From NCBI GenBank assembly GCA_021324365.1, contig JAJPJE010000053.1, positions 1 to 64,000 on the forward strand: 64,000 nucleotides of DNA. The letters run 5' to 3'. The notes below the pieces were generated by a model. That model did not search any database and was not told the origin of the DNA. It saw only the letters and a program-made list of their open reading frames with translations. The position numbers and the translations under genes are program-made. This stretch comes from Terriglobia bacterium (GTDB lineage: Bacteria > Acidobacteriota > Terriglobia > Terriglobales > Acidobacteriaceae). Shown one piece after another: positions 17,108 through 26,859 of the stretch (positions are counted from its first letter, which is position 1; the number at the start of each line of letters is the position of its first letter).

Positions 17108-19777
17108 ATGAAAAAACTACTATGGTTGTGGCTGACGCTTCTGCTCGCAACGGCGGTTGCGGCACAGGACTACGACGTCGTAATCAAGAACGGACACATC
17201 ATCGACGGCACGGGATCGCCCTGGTACGCGGCAGATGTGGGAATCCGCAATGGGCGAATCGCGGCTATTGGCGATCTACAGCAGGCGTCGGCGAAGGAGA
17301 CGATCGATGCACATGGGATGGTGGTCGCGCCGGGGTTCATCGATATGCTCGGGCAGTCGGAATTGACGATATTGGTAGATCCGCACGTGCCATCAAAAAT
17401 CTTCCAGGGGATTACGACGGAAATAACGGGTGAAGGATCGTCGATCGCGCCTCAGAATGATGCGATTCTGCAGGCGGACCGGGTGACCTATCAGCATTAC
17501 GGCATCACACCGGACTGGAGAACATTCGATCAGTACTTTGCGCGGCTGGAAAAGCAGGGAATGGGGATCAACCTGGCGAGCTACGTGGGAGCAACGCAGG
17601 TTCGCAGAATGGTGCTGGGGGATGTAGACCGAGCGCCGAACCCCGCGGAACTCGAGCAAATGAAGAAGCTTGTGCGCGGGGCGATGGAGCAGGGAGCGAT
17701 GGGCGTATCGACATCGCTGCAGTATGCGCCGGCGCCATACGCTTCGACAGAAGAGTTGATTGCCCTGGCGAGCGAGGCTGCTAGATATGGAGGTATCTAC
17801 GCTACTCACATGCGCAGCGAGGGCGATGGCGTTCTGACAGCGCTGGACGAGGCGATCCGTATCGGACGCGAAGCAAAGATTCCGGTAGAGATCTGGCACA
17901 TCAAGGCAGCCGGCAAGAAGAACTGGGGACGGATGCCGGATGTCGTCGCGAAGATCAATGCGGCACGTGATTCGGGAGTGGATATTTCCGCAAACACTTA
18001 CGCGTACACCGCGTGGTTCAACACGTTCTCGGCGTTTGTGCCGCCATGGGCGCACAATGGCGGCGACACTAAGCTTGTGGAGCGTCTGAAGGATCCGGCT
18101 ACCAGAGCAAAGATTCGCAAAGATATGGAGGATCCGAACGGCAAGTGGGATAACGAATGGCAGGAGATTCCCGGTCCCGAGGCGATCCTCATCTGCGTAG
18201 TACAGAATCCGAAGCTGCTGCCCATCCAAGGCGAAACCCTTGCTGAAGTTGCACAGGAATGGCACAAAGAGCCGATCGAGGCGTTATTCGACATCCTGGT
18301 CGAGGACCAGGCGTTTACATCGGTTGCTGTATTCGGTATGTCGCAATCCGATGTTGACCTGGCGCTGGAGCAACCGTGGGTGTCGGTTGATAACGATTCG
18401 CAGGGAACTTCGCCGGACGGGTTGCTGGGAAAGGAGCACCCACATCCGCGAGCGTATGGAACGTTCCCGCGAATCCTGCGGAAGTATGTGCGAGAGGAAC
18501 ACAAGCTGACTTTGCCCGACGCCATCCGGAAGTTCTCGGCATTGCCTGCGCAGAAGATGAAGCTTGCGGATCGCGGCGTACTGAAGCAGGGGTTGTGGGC
18601 AGACGTGGTAGTGTTTGATCCGAACACCATTCGCGATGTTGCGACATTTGAAAATCCAAACCAGTTGTCGCAGGGCATGGAGTACGTGCTGGTGAATGGC
18701 GTTCCTGTCATTGAGGAAGGCAAGATGACGAATGCATTGCCGGGCAAAGTGCTGCGAGGGCCGGGGTACAAGCAACCGGCAGCTCCGAGGAGCGACCTGC
18801 GGTCCAAACAGGATGACTCTCGGAGGGCGGCGAAGTTTCCGCAGCAAAATCCGAAGGTGCCGCAGAACAGCGACCTTGAACTTCAAATGCAGCAACTTGC
18901 TCAAGCTGCAAGAGGGAAGGTGGGCGCGGCGGCAATGGTGCTGGAAACAGGCGAGGCGGTGAGCCTACAGGGCGGGAAGCACTTTCCGATGCAAAGCGTT
19001 TACAAGCTGCCAATCGTAATGGCCGTTTTGCAGCAGGTGGATGCTGGGCGGCTGAAACCCGATCAGAAAGTTCAGGTAAGAGAAGCAGATCTGGTCCCGC
19101 CCAATCTTCATAGTCCGATTCGCGACCGCAATCCGAATGGAAATTTCGAGATGACGCTCGAAGAGTTGGCGCGAGCGGCGATCGTTGAAAGCGACGGGAC
19201 GGCCAGCGATGTCCTGCTGCGACTGGTGAAACCACGTCAGGTGCGGCGTTTTTTGCACAGCCTGGGCGTGAACGGAATCCGGGTCGAAAATACAGAGCAG
19301 GAAATGGCGGTCGTCGACAGGCTGCAATACGAGAACTGGAGTACTCCCCTAGGTGCCGTTGCATTGCTGCAGAAATTGCAGGATGGGCAAGGACTCTCGG
19401 TAGCAAGCCGCAAGCTGGTACTGAAGTGGATGAAGGAAAGCCGAACCGGTACGCGAAGAATCCGGGCATTGTTGCCTGCTGGTGCCGTGGTCGCCGACAA
19501 GACCGGGGCATCGGGCACGTATAACGGAATTACTCCGGCGACGAACGATATCGGGTTGATCGATCTGCCGGATGGTAAGCATCTCGCCGTTGCGGTGTTC
19601 GTTTCCGATTCGGCCGCGGAGCAGGATGTGCGCGAGAAGGTGATTGCGCAGATTGCACGCGCGGCATGGGATTGGGCAAATGGTCCCCCAGCAATGAATG
19701 TGGCTCGCTATAGGGATTATTCCTCGCAGGCCAAGGCAAAATCGCGTTCCTCGAGGACTGAAGTCCCATCGGAATAA
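17108..19777 (+). CDS. D-aminoacylase-like amidohydrolase fused to class A beta-lactamase domain
   Basis: The start at ATG 17108 (MKKLLWLWLTLLLATAVAAQ) gives a clear signal peptide; upstream in-frame codons only extend into the lnt gene. Residues 20-555 are an N-acyl-D-amino-acid deacylase-type amidohydrolase: the usual HxH after PGFID is replaced by MLGQ, but THMRSEG, EIWHIKAAG and SVDNDSQG (His, His, Asp ligands) remain. Residues 590-880 are a class A beta-lactamase-type domain with S630-VYK633, an SDG triad (in ESDGTASD) and K798-TG. Both domains act on D-amino acid or peptidoglycan-like bonds, so a periplasmic cell-wall or D-peptide salvage role is likely. Metal binding in the first domain may differ from classic enzymes. 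Confidence 0.87.
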   Translation: MKKLLWLWLTLLLATAVAAQDYDVVIKNGHIIDGTGSPWYAADVGIRNGRIAAIGDLQQASAKETIDAHGMVVAPGFIDMLGQSELTILVDPHVPSKIFQGITTEITGEGSSIAPQNDAILQADRVTYQHYGITPDWRTFDQYFARLEKQGMGINLASYVGATQVRRMVLGDVDRAPNPAELEQMKKLVRGAMEQGAMGVSTSLQYAPAPYASTEELIALASEAARYGGIYATHMRSEGDGVLTALDEAIRIGREAKIPVEIWHIKAAGKKNWGRMPDVVAKINAARDSGVDISANTYAYTAWFNTFSAFVPPWAHNGGDTKLVERLKDPATRAKIRKDMEDPNGKWDNEWQEIPGPEAILICVVQNPKLLPIQGETLAEVAQEWHKEPIEALFDILVEDQAFTSVAVFGMSQSDVDLALEQPWVSVDNDSQGTSPDGLLGKEHPHPRAYGTFPRILRKYVREEHKLTLPDAIRKFSALPAQKMKLADRGVLKQGLWADVVVFDPNTIRDVATFENPNQLSQGMEYVLVNGVPVIEEGKMTNALPGKVLRGPGYKQPAAPRSDLRSKQDDSRRAAKFPQQNPKVPQNSDLELQMQQLAQAARGKVGAAAMVLETGEAVSLQGGKHFPMQSVYKLPIVMAVLQQVDAGRLKPDQKVQVREADLVPPNLHSPIRDRNPNGNFEMTLEELARAAIVESDGTASDVLLRLVKPRQVRRFLHSLGVNGIRVENTEQEMAVVDRLQYENWSTPLGAVALLQKLQDGQGLSVASRKLVLKWMKESRTGTRRIRALLPAGAVVADKTGASGTYNGITPATNDIGLIDLPDGKHLAVAVFVSDSAAEQDVREKVIAQIARAAWDWANGPPAMNVARYRDYSSQAKAKSRSSRTEVPSE

Positions 19778-19794
19778 CAAAAACCCGGCTGCAG

Positions 19795-20580
19795 CTACAT
19801 CATGCGATTCAGATGAATGGTTCCGTCTCCGGTGCGCAATTCGAGGGTATTACCGCCGCCGTTCAGCTTGCCCCGCAATTCATTTTCGCGAATCTGGCCA
19901 GTGGTGGTGACCGGCAGATCGGAGACGACTTTTCCATCCCCGGTGTGTGCGTCAATATCAGCGGCAAAGCCGTCGGGCAGATAGAGGTCGAGATTGCCGT
20001 CTCCCGTGCGGAAGATCCAGGACCCTGTCGCCTTCGAGCCGGCGCTCACGTAAACGCTCATGTTGCCGTCGCCGGTGTGCAAGTTCACGTCATCGAAGCG
20101 GCCTCGGACCTTCAGATTCCCATCTCCGGTGCTCGCATTCAGGGCACCATCAAGAGCCGTCAGATTGACGTTGCCGTCGCCGGTTGAAACATGTGCCGAG
20201 CCCTGTACTGAATCGACGGTGACACTGCCGTCGCCTGTCTTGAGGTCAAGATCGGTTTGGCGCGGCACGCTAACGGAAACGCGGATGGAACGGTTGCCGA
20301 ACGAGAAGTGCCCTCGGTGGGTCATACGCACTTCCACGCTGACCTGATTGCCGTCCTGGCGTTCGGTTACGCGTACGTCATCTGGAATCTTCCAGCCGTT
20401 GGCCGCCACGTTCACGCGTATTTCCTTGGCGTCCGAGCTATTGATGTTGACGTTGGCATCGTCGGTTAGAACGTGGAAGCTGGGCTTGCCCGTGACCTGG
20501 AAGGTCTTGTTCCAGTCATCGGCAGCGGCGATCGTGACGAGACCCAAGAGCAGCAGAGAAATGGCGAGTACTTTGCGCAT
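19795..20580 (-). CDS. DUF4097 family secreted beta-repeat protein
   Basis: I take ATG 20580 (MRKVLAISLLLLGLVTIAAA) since it yields a signal peptide; the longer frame upstream runs into an intergenic palindrome. The mature protein of about 240 residues has at least seven repeats with the motif TGDG(N/S/K/T), spaced about 18-25 residues apart (LDLKTGDGS, HVSTGDGN, NASTGDGN, NLHTGDGN, IFRTGDGN, DAHTGDGK, ELRTGDGT). This is the parallel beta-solenoid pattern of DUF4097 putative adhesin-like proteins. It is exported, but its role is unknown. It converges with the D-aminoacylase fusion gene, with 17 bases between stops. Confidence 0.88.
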   Translation of the reverse strand: MRKVLAISLLLLGLVTIAAADDWNKTFQVTGKPSFHVLTDDANVNINSSDAKEIRVNVAANGWKIPDDVRVTERQDGNQVSVEVRMTHRGHFSFGNRSIRVSVSVPRQTDLDLKTGDGSVTVDSVQGSAHVSTGDGNVNLTALDGALNASTGDGNLKVRGRFDDVNLHTGDGNMSVYVSAGSKATGSWIFRTGDGNLDLYLPDGFAADIDAHTGDGKVVSDLPVTTTGQIRENELRGKLNGGGNTLELRTGDGTIHLNRMM

Positions 20581-20624
20581 ACGCCCCCTGTGAGATATAC
20601 GAAATGTAACAGGACGGAGTTCCA

Positions 20625-20641
20625 CGTCCAAGGCTTGGACG
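20625..20641. repeat. 17-bp palindrome upstream of the DUF4097 gene
   Basis: CGTCCAAGGCTTGGACG is a perfect inverted repeat of 8 bases around one G. It lies 45 bases upstream of the start at 20580. It could be an operator or a piece of the intergenic repeat family. Confidence 0.4.
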
Positions 20642-20696
20642 GGTGAAATCTGTCGGTGTTAGCAGCAATCTGTGAACTAGGTTGCGAAGCTGCGAG

Positions 20697-20830
20697 TTCC
20701 CGCAGGGGCTAAAGCCCGCGGTCTATGTAGCTCCCCTCGCCGTAGATTGCTGACAAAGCCGTGCTTTGAAGGGGCGCACCTTTCAGGTGCGCCGAAGAGC
20801 CGATGGTTTCAGCGCTGCTTTAGCGGCTGA
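20697..20830. repeat. Composite intergenic repeat element
   Basis: The stretch has GGGGCTAAAGCCC, then GCTTTGAAGGGGCGC (20763-20777), a perfect hairpin GGCGCACCT-TTC-AGGTGCGCC (20773-20793) and GCGCTGCTTTAGC (20812-20824). The 15-base and 13-base blocks recur exactly, on the other strand and joined directly, at 30748-30771. It does not code for a protein. Confidence 0.7.
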
Positions 20831-20888
20831 GGGAGGTCATTCAAGCCAACCTTTCCCTCACTGGAAGGTTCGCGGTAATCCTAAATCG

Positions 20889-23204
20889 CTACGCGATATG
20901 GGCATCTCCGGCGGCGGTCTTTACGCGGACATGAGTGGAAATCCTGGGGACTTCGATCTGCACGTTGCTGAGTTCGTTGATCAGCATGCCAGCCCATCGA
21001 TAGATGTTCTGGTCTTTGACGAGTTCGCGCATGCGATGCATGCGGCGGCGGCGCTCTTCCGAGCGCATGTCGAGGGTCATGCGGATTGCCTCCGCCATTT
21101 CGTCCGCATCATAAGGGTTGATGAGAATAGCATCGCGCAACTCGTTGGAGGCTCCCGTAAAGCGGCTGAGGATCAACATGCCTTCCTCGTCTTCGCGCGA
21201 GGCCAGGAATTCCTTGGCGACCAGATTCATTCCATCGTGCAGTGAGGTAACCAGGCAAAAATCAGCCAGCTTGTAAAAACGATCGATCTCCTCATGGGTA
21301 TGGTGCCGGTTGAGGAACACGATCGGTTTCCAGTTGCCCGATTTGAATTTCCAATTGATGCGCTCAGCCTCGGCTTCCACCTCTGTCATGAGGTCGTGGT
21401 AGCGCTTGATATGCGTGCGGCTGGGCGCGCCGATCTGGACGAAGGTAAACTTGCCGATGAACGACGGATACTTTTCGAGAAAACGTTCTATGCCGGCAAA
21501 GCGCTCGGGAATTCCCTTGGTGTAATCGACACGATCGACGCCAACTCCGAGATAGAAGGCCTCGATGCCCAATTCCTTCAATAACTGCGGCTGACCGACC
21601 AAGTAGTTCTTCTCTGACCGCGATGCGGGTCCTGGAGCCTTGAATTCCACGCTGATAGGGAACGGCTTTACTTCCGTCCGATGACCGGCTCGCATGGCCG
21701 TAGAAGATGGCCAGTCGATGCGACATTCCAGAGCACGATCCACGGTCTCGAGGAAATTATGACAATGCGATTGAATGTGAAAGCCGATGAGGTCCGCGCC
21801 GAGAAGGCCTTCCAGCACTTCCGTTTGCCACGGACAAATTCCGAACGCTTCCGGATTGGGCCACGGAATGTGCCAGAAGATTGCAACGCGCGCGTCGGGG
21901 CGCTGCTGCTTAATGAGGCGAGGCAGCAGCGCGAAATGGTAATCCTGGACGAGAACCATGGGTTCAACGAGGCCGTCAATCTCCTCCAGTACGGCATCGG
22001 CGAACTTCTGATTGGCACTTTGATACTGATCCCAGTCGCTCACGCGGAATGTCGGACGAGTGTGGGCGATGTGGCAGAGCGGCCAGAGTCCTTCGTTGGC
22101 AAATCCGTAGTAGTAGCCTTCCTCTTCCTGCTTCGAAAGCCAGACGCGACGCAGCGTGTAACTCGGCTCAGAGGGGGGAACGCGCAGGCGGTCATTCTTG
22201 TCGACCATCTTGCGATCGGCTTCGCCGCTGCCGTGTGCCACCCAGGTTCCATCGCAAGCATTGAGAATGGGCTCGAGCGCGGTGACCAGACCGCTGGCAG
22301 GAACGATTGTCTCGATATCTTTGCCGTGTTGCCGGTGCATGTAGGGTTCGCGGTTGGAGACCACTACCAACTGGCTGCCCTTGAGCTTACTGCGAATGTG
22401 AACTGCCAGGCGTTCCTTCGTCCAGAGCGCATCGGCGGAGTCGCGAAGGCGGGCTTCCTGCTGGGCGGAGGCGCGCGCATCGGAAAGACTTTGAGCCAGG
22501 GTGGTAACTTCCTGGGTAAAGGACTTGAGTAGATCGTCCGCTGGCGCTGCGGCCGCCACGGCAGGTGGCGAGAGTCGACCGGCACGCACCGCACGGATCC
22601 ATTGCAGTGTGTGCGTCATGGGATGCAGGAGGTTCCGCCGCAAAATTACGATGGTGATGACGGCGACTACGATGAGCTGCAGCAACATGCGCAGTGCCGC
22701 TTCGCGGTACAAGCGGAAGATGCGAATGTCGATGTAGTTGGTGTCGTGCAAAATAACGAGGCCGCCGATCTTGTTTTGCGTTTCATGGTCACGGAGAGGG
22801 ACCACGAGCATATTCATCGATTGGCCATTCTTCTCGATGAATTGGCTTTGCGCTTTGTCGGTGGCGATCGCGTGGATGAGTTCGCCGGGCTCGCTCGCAA
22901 TCCGACTCTCCGTGCCGGGCGATTCAGCGATCAGCGTACCTTCCATGGAATAGACTGCCAGGCCAGCAAGGTTCAAGCTGGTACCGTAGCGTTCGAAGAC
23001 TTTCTGGAACTGGGAAGGCCTGGCAGAACGTTCGATCAGGGGTTCGAGACGGACGGAGAGGCTTTCGCTCAACAGTTGGGCGCGGCGCTCGACATCACGT
23101 TGCATGTTGCGGCGTTCGCGTCGCACCTGTTGCCACGTGAAGATAACGGAAATGAGCGCCAAACCAGCTGCGAGAATCCAAACCAGCCGAACAGCTAAAC
23201 GCAT
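20889..23204 (-). CDS. otsA: Trehalose-6-phosphate synthase with membrane sensor-like N-terminus
   Basis: Residues 285-760 form a full GT20 domain: [45 protein letters not shown] and [13 protein letters not shown] are all typical. It joins UDP-glucose (or ADP-glucose) and glucose-6-phosphate. The first 285 residues are unusual: a membrane helix (5-23), a region of about 140 residues outside the membrane, a second helix (170-190) and a HAMP-like linker ([23 protein letters not shown]). So the synthase looks tethered to a one-component membrane sensor. The HAD-type phosphatase gene lies divergently upstream (23517) and may complete trehalose formation. GT20 relatives such as glucosylglycerol-phosphate synthase cannot be fully excluded. 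Confidence 0.87.
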   Translation of the reverse strand: MRLAVRLVWILAAGLALISVIFTWQQVRRERRNMQRDVERRAQLLSESLSVRLEPLIERSARPSQFQKVFERYGTSLNLAGLAVYSMEGTLIAESPGTESRIASEPGELIHAIATDKAQSQFIEKNGQSMNMLVVPLRDHETQNKIGGLVILHDTNYIDIRIFRLYREAALRMLLQLIVVAVITIVILRRNLLHPMTHTLQWIRAVRAGRLSPPAVAAAAPADDLLKSFTQEVTTLAQSLSDARASAQQEARLRDSADALWTKERLAVHIRSKLKGSQLVVVSNREPYMHRQHGKDIETIVPASGLVTALEPILNACDGTWVAHGSGEADRKMVDKNDRLRVPPSEPSYTLRRVWLSKQEEEGYYYGFANEGLWPLCHIAHTRPTFRVSDWDQYQSANQKFADAVLEEIDGLVEPMVLVQDYHFALLPRLIKQQRPDARVAIFWHIPWPNPEAFGICPWQTEVLEGLLGADLIGFHIQSHCHNFLETVDRALECRIDWPSSTAMRAGHRTEVKPFPISVEFKAPGPASRSEKNYLVGQPQLLKELGIEAFYLGVGVDRVDYTKGIPERFAGIERFLEKYPSFIGKFTFVQIGAPSRTHIKRYHDLMTEVEAEAERINWKFKSGNWKPIVFLNRHHTHEEIDRFYKLADFCLVTSLHDGMNLVAKEFLASREDEEGMLILSRFTGASNELRDAILINPYDADEMAEAIRMTLDMRSEERRRRMHRMRELVKDQNIYRWAGMLINELSNVQIEVPRISTHVRVKTAAGDAHIA

Positions 23205-23516
23205 TCTTCCTCAAATCTCTGCTGATCGAACGGAACGCAGACGCATACGTCTGCGCAAAGTATTGCACTATTTTAGGATGCAAGAACAAAGCCAAAGAGT
23301 ACTAGTTGAATAAGCCTTCCACTTACAATGATTGTTGGGACGTTCCTCATTGGATATCGAGGACAGCTGGTAATTAATGCACACTGATGTGGATAGCAGG
23401 AAATTAATTCATCACGAGCAACTTGGGTTCCGAGCTGGGGTACAAGACTTCAGAGAAGAAAATCGCGACGAATACCACTGAACGGAATCCAAATTGCTCT
23501 ACATTGAACTGTTTTC

Positions 23517-24233
23517 ATGATGATGACCCGGTACTCTGTTCTGGTTTGTGATTACGACGGCACTTTGGCACTCGGAGACTTTGCTGCAGCCGAAGTAGTA
23601 GACGCATTGAGGTGTGTAGCGGAATCAGGAACGAAGCTGATTCTGGCCACTGGCCGCGAACTGCCCGAGATTCAACAGGTATTCCCGGATTTGGGGATCT
23701 TCCAATGGGTGGTAGCCGAGAATGGCGCGATTCTCTACCAGCCTTCCCGCGCGCTAAAAGAAGTCCTGGGGAGTGCTCCTCCAGAGACGTTCTTCGACGA
23801 GTTGCGCAAGGAGAACATCGGGCCAGTAGCACGCGGAGAGGTGGTCGCCGCGATTGACTCCAAGCATGCTGCGGCATTGAAAAGGACGGTCCAGTCTTTG
23901 TATTTACCGTATCAGGTGATCCTGAACAAAAACTCGGCCATGGTCCTGCCAGCCGGGATTGACAAAGGTACGGGTGTGAAGGCAGTTCTGCAGAAGTTCG
24001 GTATCAGTTGCAGAGAAGTTGTTGCGGTTGGCGATGGCGAAAACGATGTCGATCTGTTTCGTATCGCAGGGTACCGCGTTGCAGTTGCCAATGCCGTGCC
24101 TGAATTGCAGGAGGCTGCCGATATGGTCACCACGGCCGCGAATGGCAGAGGCGTGATGGAGATGATCGAGCTCCTGTTCGCATCCACACCTATGATGAGC
24201 GAGAACAAAGGTGCCGTAAACGCAGACCTCTAG
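23517..24233 (+). CDS. HAD-IIB family sugar phosphatase
   Basis: The 238-residue protein has HAD motifs: motif I DYDGT (residues 12-16) with nucleophile Asp12, motif II in LILATGR, motif III Lys in GIDKGTG and motif IV GDGENDVDLF. The cap between about 80 and 155 is short and of C2 type. It belongs to the Cof/SPP-like branch that removes phosphate from sugars. Its divergent neighbour codes for the trehalose-6-phosphate synthase, so trehalose-6-phosphate is a plausible substrate, although the enzyme is not a classic OtsB. Three ATGs lie in tandem at 23517, 23520 and 23523, and the start may be any of these. The upstream gap 23205-23516 must hold both promoters; I see no other gene there. Confidence 0.82.
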   Translation: MMMTRYSVLVCDYDGTLALGDFAAAEVVDALRCVAESGTKLILATGRELPEIQQVFPDLGIFQWVVAENGAILYQPSRALKEVLGSAPPETFFDELRKENIGPVARGEVVAAIDSKHAAALKRTVQSLYLPYQVILNKNSAMVLPAGIDKGTGVKAVLQKFGISCREVVAVGDGENDVDLFRIAGYRVAVANAVPELQEAADMVTTAANGRGVMEMIELLFASTPMMSENKGAVNADL

Positions 24234-24248
24234 CTTTGGAAGGCAGAA

Positions 24249-24274
24249 CCAGGTTGGCAGGGATGCCAACCTGG
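24249..24274. repeat. Perfect 11-bp hairpin between convergent genes
   Basis: CCAGGTTGGCA (24249-24259) and TGCCAACCTGG (24264-24274) form a perfect stem with a 4-base loop 16 bases after the HAD stop. No U-tract follows, so it is not a classic terminator. It resembles the hairpin at 6650 in place and form. Confidence 0.6.
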
Positions 24275-24297
24275 GATGAAAGCTTCCTCGAAATCGC

Positions 24298-26166
24298 CTA
24301 CTTCACCAATTGCTTAACTTTGGCCACGATCGATTTCGAAGAGATTCCGAACTTCTCAACTAACTCTTGTGGCTTGCCGCTGTGCGGAATTTCGGTGACA
24401 GCGATCTTGTAGACCGGAATTCGCTCAGGGCCGAGAACCGATAAAACTGCATCCCCAAGTCCACCGTGAGAGTAGTGATCTTCTACGGTGATGACCAGGT
24501 TTCCTGCGGCCTTCGCGGAAGAAATCAGAGTTTCGCGGTCGATTGGTTGAATGCTGAAAAGATCGACGACGCGGATCTCGATCCCGTTGCTCTTCAGTTC
24601 ATCGTAAGCCTTAAGTGCCTCGAACAGGGTGATGCCGGCAGCGACAACGAGCACGCGATCATTCTTGCCCTGTCTAACAATTTTCGATTTGCCGATTTCA
24701 AATTTCTCATCGGGACCATAGATGATGGCGTTGTTCGGGCGGCCTAAGCGAATGTAGGTTGGCCCGACATGATCGGCGGCGAGCATGGTCGCTGCCCAGG
24801 CGCTGGTTGCGTCCGTGGGATACAGAACAGTGTAGTTCGGTTCCGCCACGAACATTGCGATGTCTTCCAATCCCATCTGCGACGGGCCGTCTTCGCCGAT
24901 GGAGACACCAACGTGCGTTCCTCCGAACTTCACATTCAACTGGCTGATCGCCGCCATGCGAACGAAATCGTAAGCGCGGGAGAGGAAACAGGCAAAGGTG
25001 CTGGCAAATGGAATCTTGCCACGGGCGGCGAGACCCATAGCCATGCCGACCATGTTCTGCTCGGCGATGTAGCCTTCGAAGAAGCGCTGCGGAGCGGCTT
25101 GCATGAATTCGTCGGAGTGAGTGGAATTTTTGACGTCGCCATCGAGCGCTACGACGCGAGGATTCACTTTCGCGAGTGCCTGCAGCGCATCGCCAAAAGC
25201 CTTGCGGGTTGCGACTTCCTTTCCACCCACTGAATACGGGGATTTCGGTGCGGGACCCGCCGGCCCAGGCGCCGGGGTGGAACGCTTCTCCGGAAGCTTT
25301 GGTGTCCAGCCGTCGTTTTCGCCGGTCAGCGACTTTTCGAGAATTCCGACAACACGATCGGCTTCGTCCTTGGGAAGAGGCTTGCCGTGCCAGCCATCTT
25401 TATCGGCGTAGCCATCCATACCAGCGCCCTTGAGGGTCCATGCCAAAATCATCGTGGGACGACCCTTCACACTCTCCGCTTCGTCGAATGCCTTGAGCAG
25501 GGCTTCGACGTTCTGGCCGTCGACAACGATGGTGTGCCAGCCGAATGCTTCCCAACGAGCTTTGTAGATTTCCATGTGGTGCTGCAGCATGGTGGGGCCA
25601 CTCTGGCCGAGCCGGTTTACATCGATGATGCCGCAGAGGTTGTCCAGTTTGTCGTTGAAACCGATTTCGGCGGCTTCCCAGACGGAGCCTTCCGCCGATT
25701 CGCCGTCGCCCATGAGCACGTAAACGCGCTGCCCGGTGTTATCGAGCCTGGCATTCAGCGCGATGCCAACGCCAACCGGCAGGCCCTGGCCGAGGGATCC
25801 GGTGGCAACATCTACAAAGGGGAGGCGCGGGGTCGGGTGACCTTCCATGTCCGAATTGGTCTGGCGCAGGGTCAACAGATGCTCGCGCGGAAAGAGCCCT
25901 GCTTCGGCCCATGCCGAATAAAGCACAGGGGCAGCATGTCCCTTAGAGAGGACAAAAACGTCGTTAGTCGGATTGTGGGGCTGCCTGGGGTCGTACCGCA
26001 TGACGGAAAAGAAGAGGACGGCGACAATTTCGGCTGCCGAAGCACAGCTTGTAGGATGTCCGCTGCCTGCGGCTGTAGTAGCGCGGATTGAGTCGATTCG
26101 TAAACGGGTGGCTTTGTCTTGCAGGAGCTTAACCAGATTTACGCTTGCTGCTGTTGTGACCATCAT
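24298..26166 (-). CDS. tkt: Transketolase
   Basis: The start is put at ATG 26166 (or 26163), since GAGG lies a few bases upstream and the further upstream codons look non-family. The protein of 622 residues has the thiamine diphosphate domain (SGHPTSCASAAEIVAVLFF; GDGESAEGSVWEA, the GDG-N-type motif), the Pyr domain with ATRKAFGDAL and FEGYIAEQNMVGMAMGLA (catalytic Glu), and the C-terminal domain. It is shorter than the E. coli form (about 660) and is like the transketolase forms of Bacteroidetes and animals. It moves two-carbon units in the pentose phosphate pathway. Confidence 0.93.
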   Translation of the reverse strand: MMVTTAASVNLVKLLQDKATRLRIDSIRATTAAGSGHPTSCASAAEIVAVLFFSVMRYDPRQPHNPTNDVFVLSKGHAAPVLYSAWAEAGLFPREHLLTLRQTNSDMEGHPTPRLPFVDVATGSLGQGLPVGVGIALNARLDNTGQRVYVLMGDGESAEGSVWEAAEIGFNDKLDNLCGIIDVNRLGQSGPTMLQHHMEIYKARWEAFGWHTIVVDGQNVEALLKAFDEAESVKGRPTMILAWTLKGAGMDGYADKDGWHGKPLPKDEADRVVGILEKSLTGENDGWTPKLPEKRSTPAPGPAGPAPKSPYSVGGKEVATRKAFGDALQALAKVNPRVVALDGDVKNSTHSDEFMQAAPQRFFEGYIAEQNMVGMAMGLAARGKIPFASTFACFLSRAYDFVRMAAISQLNVKFGGTHVGVSIGEDGPSQMGLEDIAMFVAEPNYTVLYPTDATSAWAATMLAADHVGPTYIRLGRPNNAIIYGPDEKFEIGKSKIVRQGKNDRVLVVAAGITLFEALKAYDELKSNGIEIRVVDLFSIQPIDRETLISSAKAAGNLVITVEDHYSHGGLGDAVLSVLGPERIPVYKIAVTEIPHSGKPQELVEKFGISSKSIVAKVKQLVK

Positions 26167-26602
26167 TGACCTCGTCGGATGTATGGGGACTTCAGTGTGC
26201 AGACCGCGACAGGTTGTCGCAACCACTTCAAATCAAGATTCCCATTTTCTCATTTCGATTCCGAAAGAGTCTTCTGAAAATTGCGCGAACGGTTGTTGCA
26301 AAAATGATGTGAAACTCAATCGCGTTCCGTTAGTACCTGTCCGGAGTTGCAGCGAGATATGCCGGTGCTCAGAAAATTCGTGAATGACACAGCCCAAGAC
26401 TCAACCGCAGGCCCGGAGTTAATGGCGAGAGATGCAAGGCACACTGTGGCGGGAATTGAAAATGCAGGGCAGGGCGAGGCGCATGGGAAGTCGTCGCCGC
26501 ATGTTATCAGGAATGAACATTTTGTATTCCCAAAACAGGAAATACGCATTTCAGCTATACAAATCGGAATTGAAACCAGTGAATATCTACCGAATTCCAT
26601 AT

Positions 26603-26618
26603 TGTGACTTCCGTCACA
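26603..26618. promoter_or_regulatory. CRP/FNR-type palindrome
   Basis: TGTGACTTCCGTCACA matches the TGTGA-N6-TCACA consensus perfectly. It lies 45 bases upstream of the sigma-54 promoter and about 240 bases before the TonB receptor start. In Acidobacteriota the binding protein could be any CRP/FNR family regulator. Confidence 0.6.
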
Positions 26619-26662
26619 TTTTATAAGCATTTAGAATCGAAATACTTGCGTATAGTCCCTGC

Positions 26663-26678
26663 TGGCACTCGGATTGCA
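26663..26678 (+). promoter_or_regulatory. Sigma-54 promoter upstream of the TonB receptor
   Basis: TGGCACTCGGATTGCA matches TGGCAC-N5-TTGCW at every fixed position. GG at 26664-26665 and GC at 26676-26677 are 10 bases apart, as the -24/-12 class demands. The start of transcription would be near 26689, leaving a 170-base leader before ATG 26860. The rest of 26227-26860 has no gene that I trust. Confidence 0.75.
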
Positions 26679-26859
26679 CCTTGCGCATGGGGCTTCTCTC
26701 AGGCTGTCGCATGTCACGTGCGTTGTTTTCGAGTGCAGGACCCGCTTTATAGAGGTGGCAAAAGAAAAAGAGAAGTGAAGAGCCAGACCTCTCGCTAGCA
26801 AGTTCCATTGAAAAAACTGAGTTAAAGCGAACTTGGATGAAAGTTTCAGGAGAGTCAGC

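Noticed and set aside
26347-26607. 86-codon ORF in the gap before the TonB receptor
   Set aside because: No signal or domain, poor start, and it overlaps the CRP-type/sigma-54 control region.
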